46,715 bases of DNA. Origin: Anaerococcus lactolyticus ATCC 51172. Lineage in GTDB: Bacteria > Bacillota > Clostridia > Tissierellales > Peptoniphilaceae. The stretch lies in NCBI RefSeq assembly GCF_000156575.1, contig NZ_GG666044.1, forward strand, positions 382,487 through 429,201, read 5' to 3'. The stretch's first letter is position 1, and each line of letters begins with the position of its first letter. Below are positions 1 through 7,950 of this stretch, piece by piece. Under the pieces are notes generated by a model that was given only the letters and a program-made list of their open reading frames with translations, was not told the origin of the DNA and ran no database searches. Both the position numbers and the translations under genes were made by a program.

Positions 1-308
1 CCAGTGCCTAAAATAAGTGTCCTTGACCCATAGAGTCCCACTCCATAGGCTGGCTCAAAAATATAAATTGCAAGGATATTGATTAGGGAAAAGACTGCGA
101 CAATTTTTATCAAAAATGCCACATCTTCCCAATGAATTTCTGCAATTTTCATTGCCAATAGCGATAGGCCCATAACGAGGATTAGAAATCTTGTATCATA
201 GCTAGTCATGACTATTACAGAAAGGAGGATAAAAGCAAGTAGTTTTGTTGTGCCAGAAAGTCCGTGAATAAATGTATCGTTCTTGATATATCCGAGGGTC
301 TTATTCAT
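1..308 (-). CDS. ECF transporter T component (EcfT-like), 3' part cut by window edge
   Basis: About 102 codons of the N-terminal part are present; the gene runs off the left edge. It begins MNKTLGYIKNDTFIHGLS and continues with hydrophobic segments typical of the membrane-embedded energy-coupling subunit (CbiQ/EcfT family), which links the substrate-binding S protein to the ATPases. Its ATG overlaps the TGA of the upstream ATPase gene (ATGA), so the two are translationally coupled. It is the last visible gene of the SAM-riboswitch operon. The family call rests on membrane character and on position after an S and an A-A' gene; the conserved coupling helices lie outside the window. Confidence 0.8.
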   Translation of the reverse strand, partial: MNKTLGYIKNDTFIHGLSGTTKLLAFILLSVIVMTSYDTRFLILVMGLSLLAMKIAEIHWEDVAFLIKIVAVFSLINILAIYIFEPAYGVGLYGSRTLILGT

Positions 309-2014
309 CTCTTGCTCCTTTCATAACCAATAAAGGTTTCTATAAAGTCAAGGGCATCCATACTTTTAAGCCTCTGACCAAGTTTAAAAAGCGATGTCTC
401 GGCAAGATTTGCCCTGTCAATTAATTCACTTTGACTAAAAAGCTCAGCTGGAGTAGTATCAGCTAGGATTTTCTTATCACCGATTACAAGCGCCCTATCT
501 GTATATTCCTCAATTAGGTGCATATCATGGCTAATCATTAGGATGGTTAGGTCATATTCTTTGTTGATTTTCCTTATAAATTCCATCATTTTTGTATAGT
601 GGTGGAAGTCTTGACCGGCTGTCGGCTCATCCATAATAATCACTTCTGGGTCCAAAACTAAAATCGAAGCTATAGTGACCCTTCGTCTTTGCCCGTAAGA
701 AAGAGCGGAAATCGGCCACTTCCTAAAGGAATATAGGCCACAAATCTCAAGAGCATCGTGAACTTTCTTCTCGATTACATCTTCGGCTACTCCCCTCACC
801 CTCAAACCAAAAGCGACTTCATCAAAAATCATAGTCTTTGAAATCATAGCGTTTGGATTTTGGAGGATGAAGCCAACCTTATCGGCAATTTCTTTTATAG
901 ATAGGTCTTTCGAATCCTTCCCTGCAAGGATTATTTTCCCAGAATCTGGTCTTAAGAACCCACACATAAGCTTGGCGAGTGTTGATTTTCCTGCTCCATT
1001 TGGACCTAGAATCGAAATTATTTCCCCCTTATCAATCTCTAGGGAAAGATTTTCCAAAATATTTTCCTTTTCATAGGAGAAGGTCAGATTCTCTATTTTA
1101 ATCACTTCTTCGTTAGTTTTTTTGATTTCTTTGCCAACCTGCCCCTTAGCCCATCCTTCTATCTTGGCTAGGTCACTTGGGGATATTTCAACTTCATCAA
1201 AGTCTCCAAGCTTTTCGTAGCCAGAAATATCTATGCCAGCGTATTTCATAGCATCGATATAAAGAGGTCTTCTAATACCGATTTTCTCCAAAATATCTGA
1301 CTTTAAAAGGTCAGTCGGACTCATATCCGCAAGAATTTTCCCACCATCAACAGCAATTATCCTATCGGGATCAAGTAAAAGGGCCTCTTCAAGCCTATGT
1401 TCAATTACAATAACTGTATAACCAAGCTTATCAGCGAGCCTTTTTAATAACTCCATAGTCTTTCTGCCAGACTTTGGATCAAGATTTGCCAGAGGTTCAT
1501 CAAGTAATAAAATCGGCACATCTGAAACCAAGACCCCGGCTATGGAGACCGATTGCTTTTGTCCTCCCGAAAGCTCTCCAGGTTTCATTTCTAAAAGCTT
1601 AGAAAGATTCAATTCTTTCGCCCACTTCTCAACGATTTTTTTCATCTCTTCCTGGTCTACATTGTCATTTTCTAGAGAGAAGGCAATGTCTTCGGCAACA
1701 GTAAGGCCTACGAATTGACCGTCTGTATCTTGAAGAACTGTGCCTACCGATAGGGATAGGTCAAAAATAGACGAATCAAGTAAATCTTTTCCATCAATTA
1801 GACAAGAGCCTGTTATATCCCCAGGAAAGGTGTTTGGAATCTGTCCATTTAGGCTTTTGGCAAGGGTGGACTTGCCAGAGCCAGATGGGCCCACAATTAT
1901 TATTTTCTCGCCCTTTTTCACTTTTAAATCTATGTCAAAAAGCGAAGGTTCGACCTGGGACTTGTATTTAAAATTGTACTTGTCAAAAACTACCAGGTCC
2001 TGTCTATTTCCCAT
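305..2014 (-). CDS. ECF transporter fused ATPase (A-A'), two ABC domains
   Basis: A 569-residue cytoplasmic ATPase with two complete ABC modules that power an energy-coupling-factor importer. Domain 1 has Walker A GPSGSGKST (residues 42-50), signature LSGGQ (about 148-152) and Walker B LLLDEP. Domain 2 has Walker A GPNGAGKST (337-345), signature LSYGQ and Walker B IIMDEP. Fused A-A' proteins are typical of dedicated (group I) ECF systems such as the ThiW/HmpT/MtsT-linked ones. It lies 5 bases after the S-component gene and overlaps the T-component gene. Both domains look catalytically intact. The substrate is set by the S protein, not by this subunit. Confidence 0.9.
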   Translation of the reverse strand: MGNRQDLVVFDKYNFKYKSQVEPSLFDIDLKVKKGEKIIIVGPSGSGKSTLAKSLNGQIPNTFPGDITGSCLIDGKDLLDSSIFDLSLSVGTVLQDTDGQFVGLTVAEDIAFSLENDNVDQEEMKKIVEKWAKELNLSKLLEMKPGELSGGQKQSVSIAGVLVSDVPILLLDEPLANLDPKSGRKTMELLKRLADKLGYTVIVIEHRLEEALLLDPDRIIAVDGGKILADMSPTDLLKSDILEKIGIRRPLYIDAMKYAGIDISGYEKLGDFDEVEISPSDLAKIEGWAKGQVGKEIKKTNEEVIKIENLTFSYEKENILENLSLEIDKGEIISILGPNGAGKSTLAKLMCGFLRPDSGKIILAGKDSKDLSIKEIADKVGFILQNPNAMISKTMIFDEVAFGLRVRGVAEDVIEKKVHDALEICGLYSFRKWPISALSYGQRRRVTIASILVLDPEVIIMDEPTAGQDFHHYTKMMEFIRKINKEYDLTILMISHDMHLIEEYTDRALVIGDKKILADTTPAELFSQSELIDRANLAETSLFKLGQRLKSMDALDFIETFIGYERSKR

Positions 2015-2019
2015 ATATC

Positions 2020-2571
2020 CTAATCTCTTTTTAGTGAATTATCTGCTGTTCTTGTCTTAGCATAAGCTGCGATTAAAATTGTACCTAAGATACCAACTGC
2101 TACTGAATTTAAGCCTGCTGATACAAAACCTTGGGCAAAAACCTTGTTAGCTGGTTCTGAATAGATTAAAATATCTAAAATTGGTGCAATGATTCCCCAG
2201 CAAAGAACATTTACAATTATTTGGCCAACATTGAATTTAACCATATCTTTTTTTGTAAAAGTGCCTTGAGAAATGTCAAGTTTAGAACCGACTAGGCCAT
2301 AACCAAAGCCTGTGATGCCTGATGTTACAACCCATGACCACCATAGACCATAAGTTAGAAGGTCCTTAATAGCATGGCCAATAAGACCGATTAGACCGCC
2401 TGCTACTGGTCCAAAAAGAACTGACATCAAAGCCAAGAATGGATAGGTTGTTTCAACTGATGTGTTTGGTATAAAGCCAACTGGTATAGATAAATACCTA
2501 CCTAGGATAAAAAATACAGCAGCGCCAATACCGATAGCTACAATTGTAGTAATAGAATTATTCTTTTTCAT
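2020..2571 (-). CDS. ECF transporter S component, UPF0397 (MtsT-like) family
   Basis: A 183-residue integral membrane protein with about five to six hydrophobic segments. The stretch [20 protein letters not shown] followed by [11 protein letters not shown] and [10 protein letters not shown] is the hallmark of the UPF0397 S-component family. Databases often label this family as riboflavin-type, but comparative genomics has linked it to methionine or sulfur metabolism (MtsT) because of S-box regulation. Here it overlaps the SAM adenosyltransferase gene by one base and sits under a SAM riboswitch, which supports a methionine- or SAM-related substrate. That substrate is an inference. No lipoprotein or periplasmic binding protein is present, as expected for ECF transporters. 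Confidence 0.85.
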   Translation of the reverse strand: MKKNNSITTIVAIGIGAAVFFILGRYLSIPVGFIPNTSVETTYPFLALMSVLFGPVAGGLIGLIGHAIKDLLTYGLWWSWVVTSGITGFGYGLVGSKLDISQGTFTKKDMVKFNVGQIIVNVLCWGIIAPILDILIYSEPANKVFAQGFVSAGLNSVAVGILGTILIAAYAKTRTADNSLKRD

Positions 2572-3407
2572 TATTGCTCCTTTTTAATAAAAATACTCCA
2601 ATCTGCCCCTGTACCGATTTGGTAGGTAGCAGAAAATGACGCTTGGTTAATTGCGATACCAAGATTGATTAACGAATTGATATAGGCTACGGTTTCACCC
2701 AAACCTACATCTGCAAAGGAATGGCCAAAGGTCATCTGATTTTCATATTTTTTGATGCCCTTATAGTAGATAATGACCTTAATCATATCCCCTTGTTTGA
2801 TACCAGCTTCGTTTAGCATATCGAGGCTGATATTTGTCCATAAAGATCCAAACCTAATATCTAATATGTCAACAGTGCCTTCTATGACTCCATCAGTGAT
2901 TTTTGCATCTTTTATGGTTTCATAGCAAAGCTCATCTAGACTAAGCTCATCTAGAAAATCATAATAAGAAATATCACCGGCAAGTTTTGCCCCGTTGTAG
3001 GCATAGACATCTCTACCATGGAAGGTGTGAGAATTTTCGGAAAAAGGAAGTCTATCCTTTATCTCGTCTATAATCCTTGCAGACTCAAGGCCTATATATT
3101 TTGCCACATGAGAAATGGTGCCATTATCTGGTGTGACTATATAGTGACCTGACTTGGTTTTTACCACTATAGAATGGCGACTAGAGCCAACCCCTGGGTC
3201 AACTACTGATACAAAAACTGTGCCCTCTGGCCAATACTTGATAGTTTGTAAAAGCCTATAAGACGCTTCAAAAATATTGTAGGGCATAATTTCATGAGTC
3301 AAGTCATCTATGGTTAAGTCTGGATTTACCATAAAACTTACTCCGTGCATAGCGGAAACTGCTCCGTCTCCTAAACCGAAATCTGATTGAAAAACTAATG
3401 TGTTCAT
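2571..3407 (-). CDS. SAM hydroxide adenosyltransferase (DUF62 / SAM hydrolase)
   Basis: This enzyme family hydrolyses S-adenosylmethionine to adenosine and methionine. Diagnostic motifs are present: [12 protein letters not shown] near the N terminus, [10 protein letters not shown] in the middle and FHGRDVYA further on, matching the chlorinase/fluorinase/DUF62 fold. Length (about 278 residues) is normal. I place the start at the ATG at 3407 ([11 protein letters not shown]), preceded by GAAAGGAA; a longer reading to a TTG at 3422 would put the ribosome site inside the gene. It is the first gene after a SAM-responsive terminator and overlaps the S-component gene, so it is made when SAM is low. 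Why a SAM-consuming enzyme should be induced by low SAM is puzzling; scavenging of imported SAM or an SAM analogue would explain it (inference). Confidence 0.9.
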   Translation of the reverse strand: MNTLVFQSDFGLGDGAVSAMHGVSFMVNPDLTIDDLTHEIMPYNIFEASYRLLQTIKYWPEGTVFVSVVDPGVGSSRHSIVVKTKSGHYIVTPDNGTISHVAKYIGLESARIIDEIKDRLPFSENSHTFHGRDVYAYNGAKLAGDISYYDFLDELSLDELCYETIKDAKITDGVIEGTVDILDIRFGSLWTNISLDMLNEAGIKQGDMIKVIIYYKGIKKYENQMTFGHSFADVGLGETVAYINSLINLGIAINQASFSATYQIGTGADWSIFIKKEQ

Positions 3408-3488
3408 ATAAATTCCTTTCAAATTATTACTAGGATATTATATCAACATAATTCTATCAGTCAATTTCCATAAATAAATTTTAGGCAC

Positions 3489-3610
3489 GAAAAAACACCC
3501 ATCGCCCTGATGGATGTGAAAAAACTCCATCAGCCAAGCTTTAGCACCTTACAAAAAGTAGGTTGCTGAAGGATCACAGAGCTTGTCTCTCCCCTTCTCT
3601 TTATGGTAGT
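3489..3610 (-). promoter_or_regulatory. SAM-I-type (S-box) riboswitch with very short P4
   Basis: Read on the minus strand, the leader contains AAAGAG, then GCTCTGTGATCCTTCAGC, CAGCAACC and GGTGCTAAA in the order and spacing of the S-box aptamer core. P1 can form between ACCAT near 3605 and ATGG near 3527. The usual P4 hairpin is reduced to AGC-TTG-GCT. CTGATGGA at the aptamer 3' end can pair with TCCATCAG (antiterminator), while ACATCCATC pairs with GATGGGTGT before a T-run (terminator, 3490-3517). Ligand-stabilised P1 would take up ATGG and release the terminator, giving an OFF switch. It lies about 80 bases upstream of the SAM adenosyltransferase gene. Confidence 0.82.
3490..3517 (-). terminator. 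SAM-controlled intrinsic terminator
   Basis: Hairpin ACATCCATC / GATGGGTGT with a short loop followed by six T on the minus strand. It overlaps the antiterminator strand of the S-box riboswitch, so it is conditional. Confidence 0.8.
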
Positions 3611-3613
3611 TTT

Positions 3614-3619
3614 ATTATA
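3614..3619 (-). promoter_or_regulatory. -10 element of the riboswitch operon
   Basis: A perfect TATAAT on the minus strand. Transcription would start about 7 bases downstream, almost exactly at the first base of the riboswitch P1 helix. The -35 region is weak (TAGCAA at 17 bases). Confidence 0.65.
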
Positions 3620-3743
3620 CTGTTTTTTATGGAATTTGCTATTTTTAATTAAATAAAGTCTTATCTTATATTTATAGGATTCCTCGTTAACTCCTTCGGA
3701 GTTTTTGTCGGAATGACAAGATAAATAAATATTATATAAAAGG

Positions 3744-3780
3744 AAAAAGACAGGAGTTAGTCTGACCTCCTGTCTTTTTT
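3744..3780. terminator. Bidirectional intrinsic terminator
   Basis: AAAGACAGGAG pairs with CTCCTGTCTTT, with A- and T-runs on both sides. It lies after the amidohydrolase gene and before the riboswitch promoter, separating the two minus-strand units. The rest of 3620-3740 holds only AT-rich DNA and one palindromic stretch (ACTCCTTCGGAGT with flanking ATTCC/GGAAT, about 3684-3718). Confidence 0.8.
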
Positions 3781-3872
3781 GTCTTCCCATTGGGAATACT
3801 ATCTTTCTAGTCGTTTCTATTATACATCCAAACGGATAAAATCAACCTATACTAGGTTTAGCCAATCATATT

Positions 3873-5060
3873 TCATTCTTCCCCTAAATACTTCACAACA
3901 ACAGCCGCCATTGACTTGGCGCAGATTTTCATAGCATCTTCTCTGATATCAAATTTTGGGTGGTGGTGTGGATATGGGGCGTCTTCCTTCTTTGCTCCTA
4001 CATAGAAAAAGCAAGATGGCCTTTCTTTTGCATAGTAGGAAAAGTCTTCAGATGGTGGTTGAGGACCACAGTCTATTATATCGGTTACTTCCCCAATTTT
4101 GGCTTCTTTAACAGCGTCCACAACCAGCTGGGTCATCTCAGGGTCGTTGTATAAAACTGGATAATCATCAGTGTATTCTATTTCAACTCCTACCTTAAAA
4201 GTTTCCCCAATTCCCTTAGCTATGGTCTTGATTTCTTCTTCGATAGTTTTCTTAGTCTCATCTGCCATGGCCCTAACGTCACCTTCAACAGTTACAGAAT
4301 CCTTGATAATATTAAAGGTACCCTTGCCGTCAAAAGAACCAATGGTTACAACTCCAACCTCGTATGGAGAAAGTCTACGGCTTACGACAGTTTGAACAGC
4401 TGTCACAAAATGACTTGCGGCAACAATTGAGTCGTTTGATAAGTGAGGCATAGATCCATGGCCACCCTTGCCTTGGAATTTTATCTTAAACATGGCCCTG
4501 CCCGTCTGGGTGTTGCCCTTGTGGTATTGGATAGTGCCATAATCCATGGCACTCATGACGTGGATACCAAAAACATTATCAACCCCCTCGAGGACTCCTG
4601 CCTCAATCATCCCCTTGGCACCTCCAGGTGGGACTTCTTCTGCATGTTGGTGGATTATCACAATTTTACCAGCAAGCTTATCTTTTTTCTCACGGAGAAT
4701 ATCTGCAAGCACCATGAGATAGGCTGTATGGGCATCGTGGCCACAAGCGTGCATGACACCCTCGTTTTTGGAAGCAAAGGAAAGCCCTGTTTCTTCCTTG
4801 ATAGGAAGGGCATCAAAGTCAGCCCTAAGTCCAATAGTCTTGCCAGGCCTACCTGTATCAATTACCACCCTAAGTCCATTGCCACCCATGTGACTCGTTA
4901 TCTTAACATCCTTATCCTTATAAAAATCCTCAACAAAATCAGCAGTCTCCACTTCCTTGAAAGAAAGCTCAGCATTTTGGTGAATATGCCTACGACAAGC
5001 AACCATCTCATCAAAATGATTGTCTATTTCACTAAATATTTCTTCTAATAATTCATTCAC
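3873..5060 (-). CDS. M20 family amidohydrolase (HipO-like aminoacylase/carboxypeptidase)
   Basis: A cytoplasmic binuclear metal hydrolase that cleaves N-acyl or N-aromatic amino acids or dipeptides. Motifs of subfamily M20D are clear: RRHIHQNAELSFKE near the N terminus, GLRADFDALPI, the metal-binding MHACGHDAHTA, and HQHAEEVPPGGAKGMIEAG with the catalytic Glu pair; the dimerisation domain has GKGGHGSMPH. I chose the GTG at 5060 (MNELLEEIF), with AGAGGTGAG upstream; a TTG at 5090 gives ten extra residues without a good ribosome site. It stands alone between terminators. Exact substrate is not determinable from sequence. Confidence 0.88.
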   Translation of the reverse strand: MNELLEEIFSEIDNHFDEMVACRRHIHQNAELSFKEVETADFVEDFYKDKDVKITSHMGGNGLRVVIDTGRPGKTIGLRADFDALPIKEETGLSFASKNEGVMHACGHDAHTAYLMVLADILREKKDKLAGKIVIIHQHAEEVPPGGAKGMIEAGVLEGVDNVFGIHVMSAMDYGTIQYHKGNTQTGRAMFKIKFQGKGGHGSMPHLSNDSIVAASHFVTAVQTVVSRRLSPYEVGVVTIGSFDGKGTFNIIKDSVTVEGDVRAMADETKKTIEEEIKTIAKGIGETFKVGVEIEYTDDYPVLYNDPEMTQLVVDAVKEAKIGEVTDIIDCGPQPPSEDFSYYAKERPSCFFYVGAKKEDAPYPHHHPKFDIREDAMKICAKSMAAVVVKYLGEE

Positions 5061-5140
5061 TAAACTCACCTCTGATATAATTTTACCCAAAAATTTAAGA
5101 GGAAATAAAAATTAAATGAATTTTATCGCTCGGGACATAG

Positions 5141-5189
5141 AAAAAAAGGCGATGGCAGAATAGCCTTGACTATTCTTAATCATCACCTT
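5141..5189 (-). terminator. Intrinsic terminator of the oligopeptide-binding protein gene
   Basis: On the minus strand AAGGTGATG ... AGAATAG / CTATTCT ... CATCGCC forms a long imperfect hairpin followed by seven T. It starts about 15 bases after the stop codon of the upstream gene. Confidence 0.8.
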
Positions 5190-5203
5190 ATATTAATTCA
5201 ATT

Positions 5204-7354
5204 CTATTTTTCAAGTGTCATTGCGTTTATTTGGTCGCAGGCTTGCCATACTGGCGTAATTACATCAAAGCCTTTAATCCTGTTTGAATATCCTGTGTGG
5301 AATACATTTGAATATAGTGGGATTTCTGGTAGGTAGTCATTATACCATTTTTGGAATTCTTCCCATTTATCTAGGTAGCCTTCTTTATCAGAAGGATCTG
5401 TTTTTCTTAAGTTTGCTGTAACTTCATCAGCCTTTGGATCTTTTACCTTGCTTCTGTTGAATGGTCCTTGAGATGAATAGTAGAACCATGGGTCAAATGG
5501 AGTTGAAAAGTCTGAAGCCATTGAAAAAGCAGTATATTGTGCGTCTTCTTTTGGGAAACTTAAATAATCCATTAGGGTTGAGAAGGAACCGGCTGTGACA
5601 TTATATTCCATACCTGCTTGTTTAGCATTTGGAGGGAGTTGGTTTGATATTAGGCTTGTGATTGGAGATTGTTCTGCTCCATATTGGTTGACAACAAGCT
5701 TATTTCCCTTATCATCATACCTATAATAGTCAAAGACTTCTTGGTTTTTGTTAAATTCATCAAGAGCCTTCGCCTTATCCCATGGTGTTTTGCCATCTTT
5801 TTCAAACTTATAAGGAGTCTTGTCTAATAAGTCATTTGCCTTATCAATATTAAAAACCCAGTTTGTAAGTTTTTCTTGTAGGTCTGCCCCTCTTTCCTTA
5901 TACATCCATTGGCTTTGGCCGTACATACCATTTGTCACAACACCATAACCACCTAGAAAGGCTTGGACAAATTCATTTCTATCCATTAGGCTTGCTATAG
6001 CTTGTCTTACTTCCTTGTACTTGGTAGCTCCCCTGTCTGTTAAAAAGATTATATTTCCATAACCATTTCTTTCATAAGAAGATAATTGGATTTTTCCTGC
6101 TTCTTCAGCTTTTTTGAGTTGGTCAATTTTTGCGCCGTCAGTTTCTCCTTCCCAAATATCGATGTCTCCATTTTCTAGAAGGTCTGGTCCTATATTTCTA
6201 TTTACCAATTGGATGATTATGTGAGGAATGCTTGCTTTTTGGCCCTTGAAATTACCTTGGTAATTCTCGTTAAGGTCAAGAACCACCATGTTATTTTCAA
6301 ATTTGTTAAACTTATATGGTCCACAAGTCACAGCAGGATTAAACCTATAATCACTAGTTTCTTTTATCATTGCTTCTTCAATTAGAAGTCTTGTTGGATC
6401 CACATCACCATTTTTGCGAGCTTCTAAATCTTTTGCTTTTTTGTCTAATTCTTCCTTAGCTTTTTTGTAATCTTCGCTTCCCTTATCCTCTCCTTCGTTG
6501 TCCTTTTCAAAGTTTTCTTTTAGGAGGGCAATTTGGTTATCTATAGATTTTTTGTAATTTTCCTTATCTTTGTCTGTCACCTGATAACCATCTTTTACAA
6601 CAAGTTTCTTGCCGTCTTTTGCTAGCCCTAGATTTTCTCCAATATAATGAAGTGGAGTAGGACCTGCATTTGATAAGGCTTGAACTTCAAAGTATGGCAA
6701 TTGAGATGCATCGACTGTAAGAGAGAAAGTATAATCATCAATCTTATCAAGACCTTCAAACGAATCTGTATCCCCCTTCTTAAAGGCCTCGTAACCCTTT
6801 AAAGAATCTGCACCTACATTTAAAGATCCTGTAAGCGTATTAAAATCCTTATCAGATTCTAGAAGGATTCCAAAAAGATAATCATCAGCTGTAATAGGCT
6901 TACCATCTGACCATTTCAAATCTTTTTTGATGGTAAATTTAGTAGTTCTAGACCCATCTTTATTCATAATAACTTCTGGATCTTTATCAAGGGCTGCAGT
7001 GTTTGCTTGAAACTTACCAAACTCATCAATTACATAGCAAGAATAGCCGTTGTTTCCTTCAATACCCATAAACCTTCTAGCATTTACATCGTTGGCGTCA
7101 TTATTGTAACCTTGGATGAAGTCTCCATTAATAGTGCTTACACCCAAAACGATGGTGTCATCAGCTGTTTGCTTTTGAAAATCATCAAGATTGTCTCCTT
7201 GATCACCTTTAGAAGAACTAGCTTCTTTGTTTTCTTCCTGTCCGCTTGTTTGGCTTCCCTTATTTCCTGTAGAATCTGTATTAGATCCACAAGCCGAAAG
7301 ACTCAGAACTAAAGCCAAAGCCATTAGGGATGAGTAAATTTTTTTGTTTTTCAT
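5204..7354 (-). CDS. Oligopeptide ABC transporter substrate-binding lipoprotein (OppA-like)
   Basis: A 716-residue family-5 solute-binding protein. It has a lipoprotein signal peptide with lipobox LSAC (lipidated Cys22), then a Ser/Gly/Glu-rich linker, then the SBP_bac_5 fold with KDLKWSDGKPITADDYLFGI and DRNEFVQAFLGG. It would bind peptides outside the membrane and deliver them to an Opp permease. No permease or ATPase gene is adjacent, so it is an orphan receptor in this window. It is longer than usual (commonly about 540-620 residues) because of a charged, helical, Lys/Glu-rich insert at about residues 260-316. It has its own promoter and terminator. Confidence 0.88.
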   Translation of the reverse strand: MKNKKIYSSLMALALVLSLSACGSNTDSTGNKGSQTSGQEENKEASSSKGDQGDNLDDFQKQTADDTIVLGVSTINGDFIQGYNNDANDVNARRFMGIEGNNGYSCYVIDEFGKFQANTAALDKDPEVIMNKDGSRTTKFTIKKDLKWSDGKPITADDYLFGILLESDKDFNTLTGSLNVGADSLKGYEAFKKGDTDSFEGLDKIDDYTFSLTVDASQLPYFEVQALSNAGPTPLHYIGENLGLAKDGKKLVVKDGYQVTDKDKENYKKSIDNQIALLKENFEKDNEGEDKGSEDYKKAKEELDKKAKDLEARKNGDVDPTRLLIEEAMIKETSDYRFNPAVTCGPYKFNKFENNMVVLDLNENYQGNFKGQKASIPHIIIQLVNRNIGPDLLENGDIDIWEGETDGAKIDQLKKAEEAGKIQLSSYERNGYGNIIFLTDRGATKYKEVRQAIASLMDRNEFVQAFLGGYGVVTNGMYGQSQWMYKERGADLQEKLTNWVFNIDKANDLLDKTPYKFEKDGKTPWDKAKALDEFNKNQEVFDYYRYDDKGNKLVVNQYGAEQSPITSLISNQLPPNAKQAGMEYNVTAGSFSTLMDYLSFPKEDAQYTAFSMASDFSTPFDPWFYYSSQGPFNRSKVKDPKADEVTANLRKTDPSDKEGYLDKWEEFQKWYNDYLPEIPLYSNVFHTGYSNRIKGFDVITPVWQACDQINAMTLEK

Positions 7355-7398
7355 ACTAACCTTCCTTTTCTATATGTATATTTTTAAAAATATTTTAA

Positions 7399-7427
7399 AC
7401 TCTACCCCCATTATTCATCCCGGTCAA
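7399..7427 (-). promoter_or_regulatory. Candidate promoter of the OppA-like gene
   Basis: On the minus strand TTGACC, a 17-base spacer, then TAGAGT. Spacing is ideal; the -10 is a moderate match. It lies about 45 bases upstream of the start codon. Confidence 0.5.
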
Positions 7428-7539
7428 AGATTTTTGTATATATATTAATTTCCTTTTTTCAGTTTTGTAGATTTCTAAGTGTGGTAATATCAAGCTAAAG
7501 GACTTTGTACCCCAAAGTTTTTCATTTCCTAAAGTGTTT

Positions 7540-7572
7540 TTATTCATAAATTATTCGCAAATTATTCGCATT
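7540..7572. repeat. Three tandem 11-base repeats upstream of the OppA-like gene
   Basis: Units TTATTCATAAA, TTATTCGCAAA and TTATTCGCATT follow each other without gaps. A period of 11 bases places each copy on the same face of the helix, as in multi-site operators. They are about 190 bases upstream of the gene start and beside the composite repeat. Function unknown. Confidence 0.55.
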
Positions 7573-7578
7573 AACATA

Positions 7579-7920
7579 ATGGCAAAAAAGCCAAACCCAA
7601 GAAAATCCAGACACCTTTTCCCATTTATTAGAGGATTTAAAATCCCTAGCTACCGTTTAAAAAATTGATTGTCTGAGCGTAGCGAGTTATCAATTTTTAG
7701 GTAGCTAGGGATTTTAAATCATTTAGGAAATAATCAATCTTAAACAAAGGGCTAAACCATATCTAAAAAAGCTTGCCGAAAGGCAAGCTTCATTATCCGC
7801 ACTCCGCTTAAGGAGCCGCTCGGGGGGTGTAGCCGAGAGGGGTCTAAGGGGAGGCGAGTGAGGGACCCTGCGGAAGGTCCCTTGGGCCTCCCCTTAATAC
7901 GGAGCAGTCATGTAAATGAC
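7579..7920 (-). repeat. Composite structured repeat, copy 1 (modules B-A-C)
   Basis: Read on the minus strand the order is B, A, C. Module B (7920-7764) starts with the palindrome GTCATTTACATGAC, then a GC-rich double stem (AAGGGGAGGC / GCCTCCCCTT enclosing AGGGACC / GGTCCCT with loop TTCCGCA), and ends in a terminator hairpin. Module A (7720-7634) is a perfect 21-base-pair hairpin enclosing a second stem (AAATTGAT / ATCAATTT) and a loop containing CTCGCTACGCTCA. Module C (about 7608-7579) is a degenerate tail with GGC / GCC. It lies just after clpC in the same orientation. Other copies are at 13530-13880, 37511-37668 and 37920-38286. Confidence 0.8.
7764..7790 (-). terminator. Intrinsic terminator closing module B, serving clpC
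   Basis: On the minus strand AAGCTTGCC-TTTC-GGCAAGCTT followed by a T-run. It is the first good terminator after clpC (stop at 7951), so module B would form the 3' untranslated region of the clpC transcript. Confidence 0.8.
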
Positions 7921-7950
7921 TAAGATTTTTTTAATATTTAATTAAATGAA

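Noticed and set aside
3530-3790. An 86-codon open frame on the minus strand
   Set aside because: It covers the S-box riboswitch, its promoter and an upstream terminator; structure explains the conservation and no ribosome site is present.
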